A DNA stretch of 64,000 nucleotides, taken from positions 1 to 64,000 of the forward strand of contig JBQNAT010000008.1 in the NCBI GenBank assembly GCA_052170315.1, given 5' to 3'. Positions within the stretch are counted from its first letter, which is position 1; each line of letters starts with the position of its first letter. The stretch is from UBA9732 sp052170315. GTDB lineage: Bacteria; Spirochaetota; Spirochaetia; Sphaerochaetales; Sphaerochaetaceae. The notes under the pieces are model-generated. The model made no database searches. It worked only from the letters and a program-made list of their open reading frames with translations, and was not told the origin of the DNA. Positions 52,785 through 61,567 of the stretch are shown piece after piece. The translations under genes and the position numbers were made by a program.

Positions 52785-53750
52785 ATGGTCAAAAAAACAT
52801 TATATGTTCTGCTGTCCATCATTGCCGTATCCGTTATTCTGATACTTATTCTCATGGGATGCGCGCAGGAAATTGAAATAGGCGAGATTGTAAACGCCTT
52901 CTCGGGCAAAGACAGCACAGCGCCCGTGCTGCTTTCCGTTTCAATGGAGTCAAGCTTGATAGTGCGGCTTGAATTCAGTGAACCCGTAAAAATCTACGGT
53001 TCTTCTTTCGGGCAGGGTACAGCAAGGGCTGACGGGAAGCTCATTTTTGTGAGCCTGAATTCCTCTCTTCCGCCCGGAAAGAAATCAACAGTGAGCGGAA
53101 GGGTGAAAGATTACAGCGGAAATACCTCGGGCTTCTCCGTACAGGTATGGGGCTTTAATCCCAATCTGCCTAAAATACTGATAAATGAATTCACATCCAA
53201 GGGAACTGAAAAAAGCCCCGACAGAACTGAATTAAAAGTCCTGAGTCGGGGAAACCTCAACGGTATGACGCTTTACAACGGAACACCGAATGACTGGGAT
53301 TCTCTTCTGATTCTGCCGGATATGGAAGTCAGGGAAGGAGACTATGTTGTAATCTGGTGGACAGCCTCTCTTCCGGAAGGTCAATCAGAAGAACCCGGAG
53401 GGGGTGTTCATAATATCTGCGCGAAAACGGACGGCCTTTCTTCCAACAACGGAGGCCTTGTGCTTTGTGATAACCCTTCGGCAGGCGCGCATATCACAGA
53501 CGCGGTTCTTTATTCGAATTTCAGTACAAGCAACAGCGGGTTCGGTACCAAAACGGCTTTGGAAAGAGCCAATTGGATTCTTAAAACAGGCAGGTGGAAA
53601 GGCGATGCCGTGGACAGCACAGCCTCAACCGCAACAAGGTCAATGAGCCGCAAGGAAAACATAGACGACACTGACACCTGCAAGGACTGGTTTATTACCG
53701 TAACCGGTGGTTCCACTTTCGGGAGCGCAAACAGTTCTCAGGAATTCTGA
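52785..53750 (+). CDS. Lipoprotein with lamin-tail-like domain
   Basis: A 321-aa lipoprotein with the lipobox LMGC (Cys about 25). Residues about 48-120 look like an Ig-like fold with EFSEPVKIY (bacterial Ig/SbsA-like). From about 128, KILINEFTSKGT, LYNGTPNDWDSL and GLVLCDN fit a lamin-tail (LTD) domain. Probably cell-surface or periplasmic; treponemes carry many such proteins. GGAGG lies upstream of the ATG. Confidence 0.65.
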   Translation: MVKKTLYVLLSIIAVSVILILILMGCAQEIEIGEIVNAFSGKDSTAPVLLSVSMESSLIVRLEFSEPVKIYGSSFGQGTARADGKLIFVSLNSSLPPGKKSTVSGRVKDYSGNTSGFSVQVWGFNPNLPKILINEFTSKGTEKSPDRTELKVLSRGNLNGMTLYNGTPNDWDSLLILPDMEVREGDYVVIWWTASLPEGQSEEPGGGVHNICAKTDGLSSNNGGLVLCDNPSAGAHITDAVLYSNFSTSNSGFGTKTALERANWILKTGRWKGDAVDSTASTATRSMSRKENIDDTDTCKDWFITVTGGSTFGSANSSQEF

Positions 53751-53764
53751 ATGCGCTATTCATG

Positions 53765-53793
53765 TTGAACTGGAACAGCCGTATCAATATAAT
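53765..53793 (+). promoter_or_regulatory. Strong sigma70-like promoter of the PRPP synthetase gene
   Basis: TTGAAC at 53765-53770, a 17-bp spacer and TATAAT at 53788-53793. A small hairpin (TAAGGC/GCCTTA, about 53799-53814) lies just past the start point in a ~90-nt leader. Confidence 0.7.
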
Positions 53794-53891
53794 AAAGCTA
53801 AGGCGTCTGCCTTAAGGAAAAGGTAATACACGCCAAATGCACACAGGGCAATGAGGCCTGATGTAAACAGTCCGTTGCCCGGGGGAGCCTT

Positions 53892-55208
53892 ATGAGCATT
53901 GTCAAGCCGCATAAGTTGGGTATCATAACCGGCCCCGGTTCTGAATATCTTTCCGGTAAAGTTGTAAAGCACCTGAGAGGGCTTTACATAGAGCGTTATA
54001 ACAAGCTTTCCAAAAATCTGGCTTACAGATACGGATTGAGCGAGGACGAAATCCTAAGGCAGGTCACCTTCATGGATGACCTTGGCAACAAAAAGATTCC
54101 TTCTGGCAAATGCCCCACCGAGTACATCTGCCCCAGTTTCGACATTCCCATTAAATGCACCAGATTCCTTAACGGGGAAGTAAAAGCTGAAATACAGGAA
54201 CCTGTCAGGGGACTCAGGATATATATCATCTATGATTTGACAAACGATGTCCCAATGAAGATAAATGGCTGTGAAAATCCTGTAAGCTTTTCGGTAAACG
54301 ACCATATAATGATGCTTTTTACAATCGTAAACGCCCTGAACCTGGCAGGCGCGGAAAGCGTTACGCTTGTTCTTCCTACTTATCCTTATGCGAGACAGCA
54401 CAAGAAGAGCTCAAGGGAAGCCCTTACCGCGGCTCTCTTCGGACAGATGTGTGAAAGCCTTGGGATTGAAAGAATAATCACGCTTGATATACACAGCAAG
54501 GAAATCGAAAACTGCTTCAGGACGGTTCATCTTGAAAACCTGCATGCCTCGTACCAGTTCCTTGTCGAGCTCAGGAAAATCATAGACATCTCTAATCCCG
54601 ATATCACAGTCGTTTCCCCTGACGTTGGAGCTGTTTCCAGAAACAAGTTCTATGCCCAAATCCTTCACAGGCCGCTTGCCATGCTGTACAAGGAAAGAGA
54701 CTATTCCATTGTTACTACAGGCGCGAAGAACACAAACATCAAGAGCATCAATCTTCTTGGAGACGTCAACGGCAAGACCGTCATTCTTGCGGACGACATG
54801 CTTGCCTCCGGAGGCACAATGCTCATTGCGATGAAGTACCTGCGTGAGCTGGGCGCAAGGAAAATTATCTGCATTGTCAGCCTCCCGTTCTTCAACGGCA
54901 ACGCGATTGAGACCTTTGACAGGGCTCATGCCGAGGGTATTTTCGACTACATCATAGGCACAAATGCCGTTTACCATACGGACAACCTGCTGTCAAAGAA
55001 ATGGTTCATACAGACAGATTCAAGCGAGCTCTTTGCCCGTGTAATCATCCGCCTGCACCATGGTAGAGCCATAAGCCCGCTTCTTGATAACAGAAAAATC
55101 GTACAGCGTCTTGTTGATGACGTACAGAACGCCGCCGCTTCCGCCGGAATGAATACTTCAAACGGAGCACATGAGCAGGAGGATGGCAGAAATGGAGATA
55201 TCCAATAG
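53892..55208 (+). CDS. prs: Ribose-phosphate pyrophosphokinase, enlarged form
   Basis: A 438-aa PRPP synthetase-like protein; usual bacterial enzymes are about 315 aa. Core motifs are RFLNGEVKAEI, YPYARQHKKSSREALTAALF, TLDIHSKEIE and the PRPP loop VILADDMLASGGTM. The extra length comes from an N-terminal extension with an insertion (about residues 15-85) and a C-terminal tail (from about 400). The RQHKK segment replaces the usual RQDRK. GGGGGAG precedes the ATG. Overlaps the aminotransferase gene by 17 bp. Confidence 0.85.
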   Translation: MSIVKPHKLGIITGPGSEYLSGKVVKHLRGLYIERYNKLSKNLAYRYGLSEDEILRQVTFMDDLGNKKIPSGKCPTEYICPSFDIPIKCTRFLNGEVKAEIQEPVRGLRIYIIYDLTNDVPMKINGCENPVSFSVNDHIMMLFTIVNALNLAGAESVTLVLPTYPYARQHKKSSREALTAALFGQMCESLGIERIITLDIHSKEIENCFRTVHLENLHASYQFLVELRKIIDISNPDITVVSPDVGAVSRNKFYAQILHRPLAMLYKERDYSIVTTGAKNTNIKSINLLGDVNGKTVILADDMLASGGTMLIAMKYLRELGARKIICIVSLPFFNGNAIETFDRAHAEGIFDYIIGTNAVYHTDNLLSKKWFIQTDSSELFARVIIRLHHGRAISPLLDNRKIVQRLVDDVQNAAASAGMNTSNGAHEQEDGRNGDIQ

Positions 55209-56388
55209 AATCAGAGGTTTTCAGGCCTCGCCCATAAGAAGACTTTCGCCTTATGCCAGAATCGCGAAGGAAAACGGAATAAAAGTCTATCATCTCAACA
55301 TAGGCCAGCCGGATATCAAAAGTCCCAAAGAGGCAATAGAGGCAATCCGTGCCTATCCCAATGACATAATCGCTTACGGCGAAAGTGACGGCGATATGGC
55401 TCTGAAGCTGGCTGTAGTCAAATACTACAGGGAAAGCGTGGGCGTGGACCTGTCCGCGGACGATGTCCTTATCACCACCGGAGGCTCCGAGGCTATTCTG
55501 TTTTCACTTATGGCGTTGTGCGACCCCGGCGACGAAGTTATTGTTCCCGAGCCCTACTATACCAACGTCCACTCATTTGCAAGAATGGCCAATGTAAGCA
55601 TAGTTTCCGTAACAAGTCTGCTTGAAGACAACTTCGCGTTGCCTCCTTTAAGCATGATAGAGGAAAGGATAACAAGCAAAACACGCGCCATACTTCTTAA
55701 CAGTCCCAACAATCCCACGGGTCATATATACAGCCCGGTGGAACTTGAAACCATCCTTAAGATATGCGAAGACCATGATATCTTCCTTATCGTGGACGAG
55801 GTCTACAGAGAGTTCTGCTATGACGGTCTGAATTTTACAAGTGTCCTGAAATATACCGATGCTGCGGAACGTGTAATCTGCATAGACAGCGTATCAAAAA
55901 GATTCTCAATGTGCGGAGCAAGAGTAGGGGTTCTTATAAGCCGTAACAGGAACGTTATCAGGGAAACATTGAAACTTGGTCAGGCAAGGCTTTGTTCTCC
56001 GACAGTTGAGCAGTATGCTTCTCTTGCCGCATTCAATGCCCCTCCCGAGTACATTGCCAACGTTAAGAAAGAATATGAGAACAGAAGGAACTTCATAGTT
56101 GACGCTTTGAACCGCATTCCCGGTGTTAAATGCTCAAGACCTGACGGCGCCTTCTATCTCATTGCCCAGCTCCCGGTAGAAGATGCCGAAGACTTTTCAA
56201 TTTTCATGTTAAGGGATTTCAACTACAAGGGCGAAACCGTAATGCTTGCCCCCGCCGAAGGCTTTTACGAAAGCAAAGACCTTGGCAGGGATCAGGTCAG
56301 AATAGCCTATGTACTGAATACGGAAGATTTGGGTAAAGCCTGCCGGTGCCTTAAAGAAGGCCTTAAGGCCTACAAGGCCGGATTCTGA
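55192..56388 (+). CDS. Class I/II pyridoxal-phosphate aminotransferase
   Basis: A 398-aa fold-type I aminotransferase, aspartate-aminotransferase-like. NIGQPDIKSP, ITTGGSEAILFSLMA, NSPNNPTGHIY, IVDEVYREF and SVSKRFSMCGARVG (the catalytic Lys) are visible, with the substrate carboxylate Arg near the C-terminus. The ATG at 55192 lies 9 nt after AGGAGG, inside the end of prs. Specificity unknown. Confidence 0.87.
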   Translation: MEISNRIRGFQASPIRRLSPYARIAKENGIKVYHLNIGQPDIKSPKEAIEAIRAYPNDIIAYGESDGDMALKLAVVKYYRESVGVDLSADDVLITTGGSEAILFSLMALCDPGDEVIVPEPYYTNVHSFARMANVSIVSVTSLLEDNFALPPLSMIEERITSKTRAILLNSPNNPTGHIYSPVELETILKICEDHDIFLIVDEVYREFCYDGLNFTSVLKYTDAAERVICIDSVSKRFSMCGARVGVLISRNRNVIRETLKLGQARLCSPTVEQYASLAAFNAPPEYIANVKKEYENRRNFIVDALNRIPGVKCSRPDGAFYLIAQLPVEDAEDFSIFMLRDFNYKGETVMLAPAEGFYESKDLGRDQVRIAYVLNTEDLGKACRCLKEGLKAYKAGF

Positions 56389-56396
56389 AAAAAAGA

Positions 56397-57023
56397 TTAA
56401 ACAAGTTTTAAAATATCTTCGGGGCGGCTTATCGTGCCTTCATCAGCAGCAGTAAATCCAAAGCCCCAGTTTACACGTATGCAGTCGCAATTTACTTCTT
56501 TTGCCGCGTTTTGGTCTATCGTTGTATCTCCGACCAGCACACATTCAGAAGGACTCAGCCCCAGCTTTCTGAAGCCGGTTCTGAGAAGTTCCGCCTTTGT
56601 AACAGTACCCACAAGATCTATGCCAAGCTGAATGTCAAAGTAAATATCGTTACCGAAGTACCTGCTCATTTCCTTGACAAGGTCTTCGTTTTTCATGGAC
56701 GCAATTCCAAGAATGTAACCTTTTTCTTTAAGAGTTTTCAAAACGTCAGGAATACCGGGATAGAATTTTGCCATGAACCTGCCTTCACGCATATAGAATT
56801 CATGATAGGCTTCGCATAGCTCCTTTATTTTCTTTTCGTCTTTTATACCGAAGGTTAAACGGAAACAGTCCCCCAGCGGGGGTCCGATGAATACGTTCCA
56901 GTTTTTCACATGAGGGATTTTCACACCGACCTTTTCCATGGCATAACGGCCTCCTGCAAAAATGCCCTCGGAGGTATCCATCAATGTCCCGTCAAGGTCG
57001 AAGAATACGGCCCGGTATTTCAT
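56397..57023 (-). CDS. HAD-family phosphatase (phosphoglycolate phosphatase-like)
   Basis: A 208-aa class I HAD hydrolase. FFDLDGTLMDTSEGI is motif I; GIASMKNED motif II; LGLSPSECVLVGDTTIDQNAA holds motifs III/IV. The helical cap fits Gph/PpaX. GGAAGGG precedes the ATG at 57023; it overlaps the preceding gene by 4 bp. Confidence 0.87.
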   Translation of the reverse strand: MKYRAVFFDLDGTLMDTSEGIFAGGRYAMEKVGVKIPHVKNWNVFIGPPLGDCFRLTFGIKDEKKIKELCEAYHEFYMREGRFMAKFYPGIPDVLKTLKEKGYILGIASMKNEDLVKEMSRYFGNDIYFDIQLGIDLVGTVTKAELLRTGFRKLGLSPSECVLVGDTTIDQNAAKEVNCDCIRVNWGFGFTAADEGTISRPEDILKLV

Positions 57024-58948
57024 TTGCCCTTCCTTTCCATAAGTCTCATCCCAAGCTTTTCCACAATCTTCCATTCCCAGTCGGAGAAACTTAATCTGGT
57101 TATCTGCCTGTAGTCCGCTTTTACCAGCTGATTAGCGCTATCGTAGGAAAGCTCAAGCGAATTCCAGACTTCCTTTTGTGAAGCGTACATGACTGCGCCG
57201 ATATTCTCTCTTCTCTGAATGCCTGTCATCGGGTCCGGGGTATCGGAGAAAATCGCAATTGATATCCCGGTATCGGGAATTGTGAACATTTTATCCTTGC
57301 CGTCTATTTTCCAGGCCTTTCTTGCCAGTTCAATTACCCTGACAATCTCCTTTTTCTGCTCGGGATTGCAGCTTGCAAGGTACTGTGCGATAACATTGCT
57401 CCTGGAAGGCGAGAACCTAAGAATCTGCTCAATCAGCGGCAGGTTTTCCGTCACGCTCTCATCAGTTTCCTCTTCAGCTTCTTCCTGTGTACGCTCTTCC
57501 GTTTTCCGGTCGAGTTCTTTTTCCCCGTTTTCTTCAAGTGTTTCTTCAGTACTGTCAGTGTCTATTTCAGAATAAACGGAATTTGTCCGGATTTCTTCAG
57601 AAACATCTTCATTTTCTTTCTCCGGTTCTGAAACCTCTTCCGTATCGTCTACCATGGAAAAGAGAGAATCGGCTTTGTAAGGGTCCGCCACATAAGGCTC
57701 TTCCTCATCCTCGTCTTCGTCACAGTCTTCGTAGCAGTCTTCAGAATATTCTTTTGTAAATTCTTCGGGAGCGGTTTTCTCAAGATAGTCGTAAGCGTCA
57801 GGACTGATTAAGGCAGTATAAGGCTCTTCGTCATAATATTCTTCGGGGTCTTTTGATTCATTGTCAGGCTCATAAGACTGGTCGTCTTCAGCGGCGTCAT
57901 AAAGTTCGGCTTCTTCCTCTTCTTCCGTCAGAGAGTTGGAAGTGTCCTCTTCAAATTCATCCGGGTATTCATATTCATCCGTTTCTACATAGGCTGAATC
58001 CTGATTTGGCTCTTCAGTTTCAATATCATCGTCATTATTGTATTCATCATAGTCTTCATCGTCAAAGAGGCTGCCCATTTCGACGCTTTCCTGTTGTGAT
58101 TCGGGTTCTTCAAACGGTACAGGGTGCCAGGATTTTTCAGATTCCTGTACGGCTGTAAACTTCTGTTCCTGCGACAACAGCTCCGCAATAATTGGCTTTA
58201 TCGCTTTAAGACTGTAGGCAGTTACAAAGCTGTAGAACGCGTTCCCATATTTTATAAAAGGTGTTTTAAGGTAAGATTTGCAGGAGCCTATTATTCCATA
58301 TTCAGATTCCGGAAGCTCGGCATCCTGTCTTGGAGCGCCTGAAAGCTTTGCGCAGAGCTCATAAGGAAGGGACGTGTTCCGTATTACATCAAAGTCGGCA
58401 AATCCATGAGCCTTGCCCGTTTCATTTTCGATTATCCTGCAGAAATCGTTATTTATGCTTTCCTCTGCGCAGATGTCCGGCATGTCATCATTGGGGAAAA
58501 CATCGGTATAACATTTCTCCCTTTCCTGCGAAAGGCTGTCACGGCTGAGCTCCCCCTGCGAAAGCCTCAGAAGCAGTGTGTAATCTATATACTTCATTGT
58601 GCATTTCAGGTTTTCCAGCATCAGGCGGTGAAGGTTTCTTACACATTTTCCCACGGCGGGATTTTCAGCGTCGGTAGGTGCGAAGTAAGATGATTTCTGG
58701 AAAGCCTGAGCGTGCAGGAAAACTATAAGACAGTCAACGGCTTTTTTTGATATGTCATCGGAGCCGAACGATTCCCTGTTCAGGCAGGTATGGCGTAGCA
58801 TGCCCGCGATATTGAAGCGCCCGGATTCTTTTGTAAGCTCATTTCTGTACAGCTTTATGAAAGAGGACTGCTGTACTATGTTTCTTTGAAGTTTTTCGGG
58901 AGAGATACCCGTCATGTCGTTCAGGTTCCATGGAAGATAACAAATCAT
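57020..58948 (-). CDS. Large acidic protein with disordered centre, unknown
   Basis: A 642-aa protein of three parts. Residues 1-280 form a Cys-containing, mostly helical domain. Residues about 285-510 are an extremely acidic, low-complexity stretch of Glu, Asp, Ser and Tyr, surely disordered. Residues about 515-642 form a compact domain (LIEQILRFSPSRSNVIAQYL, FTIPDTGISIAIFSDTPDP). No family recognised. Probably spirochaete-restricted and cytoplasmic, since no signal peptide is seen. Confidence 0.65.
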   Translation of the reverse strand: MICYLPWNLNDMTGISPEKLQRNIVQQSSFIKLYRNELTKESGRFNIAGMLRHTCLNRESFGSDDISKKAVDCLIVFLHAQAFQKSSYFAPTDAENPAVGKCVRNLHRLMLENLKCTMKYIDYTLLLRLSQGELSRDSLSQEREKCYTDVFPNDDMPDICAEESINNDFCRIIENETGKAHGFADFDVIRNTSLPYELCAKLSGAPRQDAELPESEYGIIGSCKSYLKTPFIKYGNAFYSFVTAYSLKAIKPIIAELLSQEQKFTAVQESEKSWHPVPFEEPESQQESVEMGSLFDDEDYDEYNNDDDIETEEPNQDSAYVETDEYEYPDEFEEDTSNSLTEEEEEAELYDAAEDDQSYEPDNESKDPEEYYDEEPYTALISPDAYDYLEKTAPEEFTKEYSEDCYEDCDEDEDEEEPYVADPYKADSLFSMVDDTEEVSEPEKENEDVSEEIRTNSVYSEIDTDSTEETLEENGEKELDRKTEERTQEEAEEETDESVTENLPLIEQILRFSPSRSNVIAQYLASCNPEQKKEIVRVIELARKAWKIDGKDKMFTIPDTGISIAIFSDTPDPMTGIQRRENIGAVMYASQKEVWNSLELSYDSANQLVKADYRQITRLSFSDWEWKIVEKLGMRLMERKGK

Positions 58949-59020
58949 TGCGTACCCCGCTTATTCCAGTATCGCACATTCCAAAGTATTTATACAGCAT
59001 TCCCGAAAAAAAATACCCGC

Positions 59021-59049
59021 TTGTAATGAAGAAAGCTTTGATTCATACT
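59021..59049 (+). promoter_or_regulatory. Sigma70-like promoter of the NusG paralogue
   Basis: TTGTAA at 59021-59026, a 17-bp spacer and CATACT at 59044-59049; ATG follows at 59073 after GGGGAGACGG. Confidence 0.5.
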
Positions 59050-59072
59050 TTACGGGAAATTGGGGAGACGGA

Positions 59073-59630
59073 ATGTATTTTTGCCTTAACTGTATAACCG
59101 GAAGGGAAGAAGAGACAAAAGCCAATATTGCTCATTACCTTGAAGACAGGCTTGAAGACGAGTTTCTGGTATGGTTTCCCAAAAAAGAGGCGCTGGAAAA
59201 GAGGAGCGGACGTCATGTTTCAGTGGCGAAACCACTGTTTCCAAGCTATCTTTTCATTTACTGGGAAGGCGAAAATGAAAGGGAATTTCCGTTTTACGAA
59301 TTAAGAAGACTTCCGACAGTTATCCGAATCCTTGGCTATGATGACAACTCGCACAGCCTTAAGGGCAAGGACCTGAGCTTTGCTAAGTGGATACACATGT
59401 ACGGCGGCTACATCAGAAAGTCAAAAGTCATATACAGAGAAGGGCAACGCCTTCATATCTGCGAAGGGCCGCTTAAAGGCTTTGACGGAAACGTTGTTAA
59501 AGTTGACAGGCATCATAAGAAGATAACGCTGCGCTTTGAGATAGGCGGGGTTTTTTCCGAAGTTAATTTTTCCGCGGATTTTATCAGCGCAAGCGCGGAG
59601 TCGGATATGCCGTCAGCGGACAAAATCTGA
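59073..59630 (+). CDS. NusG paralogue (LoaP-like specialised antiterminator)
   Basis: A 185-aa protein with an N-terminal NGN domain (YFCLNCITGREEETKANI, then KPLFPSYLFIYWE and LRRLPTVIRILGY) and a C-terminal KOW motif (EGQRLHICEGPLKGFDGNVVKVDRHHKKITL). The sequence is more LoaP-like than housekeeping NusG. LoaP proteins act on nearby long operons, but here the next gene is convergent and short, so its target is not obvious. Confidence 0.8.
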   Translation: MYFCLNCITGREEETKANIAHYLEDRLEDEFLVWFPKKEALEKRSGRHVSVAKPLFPSYLFIYWEGENEREFPFYELRRLPTVIRILGYDDNSHSLKGKDLSFAKWIHMYGGYIRKSKVIYREGQRLHICEGPLKGFDGNVVKVDRHHKKITLRFEIGGVFSEVNFSADFISASAESDMPSADKI

Positions 59631-59631
59631 T

Positions 59632-60144
59632 TTATTTTTCAGTTCGGGCAATATTCCATCCAAGAGCCTTGTATATCAGATCCCTGTTTTTCGCGGCTTT
59701 TGCGCAGGTGAAACTGATTTCATCATCTCCGAAGTAGAGTATAAAGCCTTTTCGCGCGGGAAGAACCTTCCCGAAGCCTACAGATGTTATATCTTCAGTT
59801 TTTACTGACCACGCTTCCTTGCATGGGCGTTCCTTGCGCTCTTTGCCGTCTGTCCTTTGGAGCAATATCAGTTTACCGTCCAGGACGCAGAGTCTTCCGC
59901 GAGTAAGGTCAGCGGAAGTGTCTGAAGGTATTTTCCCCGCGAATAAGTCAAAATCCGGCGCCTTTCCCAAAACTTTGAAGGCGTCTTTTTTGCTTACCCA
60001 GAACATGGCATACCAGTAAAGCGCAACCAGAGCTGTCATTGAAAGGAACAGAGGAAGCATCAGTATTCTTGAGGTGTAGATGCCGGGAACGAAAATTATT
60101 GCGGCAAATTCAAGCAGTATAAGCAGTCTGATTATTGTTTTCAT
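59632..60144 (-). CDS. Two-helix membrane protein, unknown
   Basis: A 170-aa protein with two N-terminal helices (about 5-24 and 28-50), then a soluble cytoplasmic domain of PH-like pattern (GRLCVLDGKLILLQR, EDITSVGFGKVLP, KGFILYFGDDEISF). Bacterial PH domains often follow two helices in this way. No function can be named. Convergent with the NusG paralogue by 1 bp. Confidence 0.6.
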   Translation of the reverse strand: MKTIIRLLILLEFAAIIFVPGIYTSRILMLPLFLSMTALVALYWYAMFWVSKKDAFKVLGKAPDFDLFAGKIPSDTSADLTRGRLCVLDGKLILLQRTDGKERKERPCKEAWSVKTEDITSVGFGKVLPARKGFILYFGDDEISFTCAKAAKNRDLIYKALGWNIARTEK

Positions 60145-60187
60145 TTCTCTGATGATAACTGTTTGTCAGTTTAAAAGCTATAGTTTC

Positions 60188-60216
60188 TTGCAAAGAGTCC
60201 GTACGAGGATTAAAAT
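60188..60216 (+). promoter_or_regulatory. Sigma70-like promoter of glycerate kinase
   Basis: TTGCAA at 60188-60193, a 17-bp spacer and TAAAAT at 60211-60216; ATG at 60247 after CGGGAGAAG. Confidence 0.6.
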
Positions 60217-60246
60217 TAATTTATCTTATTTTTCCGGGAGAAGCTT

Positions 60247-61482
60247 ATGACAGATTTGCGTAAAGATGCCGACATGATTATAGACGCCGCGATAAAGGCC
60301 GCGCTTCCTGATGCCGCTGTTAAGAAGGCTATAGGACAATTTCCCGCCATAACCGGAAAAATAATACTTATCGCCATAGGTAAGGCTGCATGGCAGATGG
60401 CCTCGGCCTGCTATTCGGAGATGGGAAAGAGGATATCCGGCGGAGTGGTGATTACAAAATACGGCCATTCTATGGGCCCGGTCGGAAATCTTGAGATAAT
60501 TGAGGCGGGACATCCGGTTCCTGATGAGAATTCGTATAGGGGAACTCAGGCGGCTATTGATGCGGTTTCCGGGCTTTCCAAAGAAGACTGCGTGGTGTTC
60601 CTGATTTCGGGTGGGGGTTCGGCTTTGTTTGAAAAACCTCTGATACCGGAGGCTTCATTGCGGACTCTTACGTCCGAACTGCTGGCTTCGGGGGCGTCCA
60701 TTACGGAAATGAACACGATAAGAAAGAGGCTGTCTGCGGTAAAGGGTGGGCGGTTTGCCCTGCTGTGTGCTCCGGCAAGGGTGTTTTCGATAGTACTTTC
60801 GGATATTATCGGGGACCCTTTGGATATGATAGCATCCGGGCCGGCCTATCCGGATTCGTCAACGGCGTCGGATGCTAAGGCTATCTATAAAAAGTATAAT
60901 ATCACTCTGACAAAAGAGATGTCATCGCTGCTGGATACCGAAACACCCAAGAGTCTTGATAATGTTACTACCTTTGTAACCGGTTCTGTGAAACAGCTTT
61001 GCGCTTCCGCTTCGGAAGAAGCCTTACGTCTTGGCTATCAGCCTTTTGTGCTTACCAGCTGTCTTTCCTGTACGGCAAGAGATGCCGGGGTTTTTCTTGG
61101 AAATATTGCCCGGCATTATGCTGATTCAAAGGAAAGTCTTGCTTTCATCTGCGGCGGCGAAACCGTTGTGAAGCTTACGGGGCACGGAAAGGGCGGCCGT
61201 AATCAGGAGATTGCTCTGGCTGCCGCGCCTGAGCTTTCAAAAGTTAAAGACTGCGCCGTTTTTTCGGTGGGTTCCGACGGAACTGACGGGCCAACCGACG
61301 CGGCGGGAGGTTATGCGGACAACACCACGGAGGCTTTGTTGCGCTCAAAGGGTGTTGATATTAACGATGTTCTTGCGGACAACGATGCTTACCACGCGCT
61401 TGAAAAAAGCGGCGGTCTGATAATTACAGGTCCTACCGGTACGAATGTGAACGATGTTTCGGTGCTTTTAATACGCCGCTGA
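60247..61482 (+). CDS. Glycerate 2-kinase (DUF4147/MOFRL type)
   Basis: A 411-aa class II glycerate kinase. The N-terminal DUF4147 domain has IAIGKAAWQMA, AGHPVPDENSYRGTQ and FLISGGGSALFE; the C-terminal MOFRL domain has GGETVVKLTGHGKGGRNQEIAL and VGSDGTDGPTDAAGG. The enzyme phosphorylates D-glycerate to 2-phosphoglycerate. Monocistronic with its own promoter. Confidence 0.92.
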   Translation: MTDLRKDADMIIDAAIKAALPDAAVKKAIGQFPAITGKIILIAIGKAAWQMASACYSEMGKRISGGVVITKYGHSMGPVGNLEIIEAGHPVPDENSYRGTQAAIDAVSGLSKEDCVVFLISGGGSALFEKPLIPEASLRTLTSELLASGASITEMNTIRKRLSAVKGGRFALLCAPARVFSIVLSDIIGDPLDMIASGPAYPDSSTASDAKAIYKKYNITLTKEMSSLLDTETPKSLDNVTTFVTGSVKQLCASASEEALRLGYQPFVLTSCLSCTARDAGVFLGNIARHYADSKESLAFICGGETVVKLTGHGKGGRNQEIALAAAPELSKVKDCAVFSVGSDGTDGPTDAAGGYADNTTEALLRSKGVDINDVLADNDAYHALEKSGGLIITGPTGTNVNDVSVLLIRR

Positions 61483-61567
61483 CAAATTTTAAAAAATTTC
61501 CTGAATTTTCTCAAAAAGCTTGAATGGTTTCCGCACTTTTCCCGTATGGGGGCGCGGAGGAACAAAA

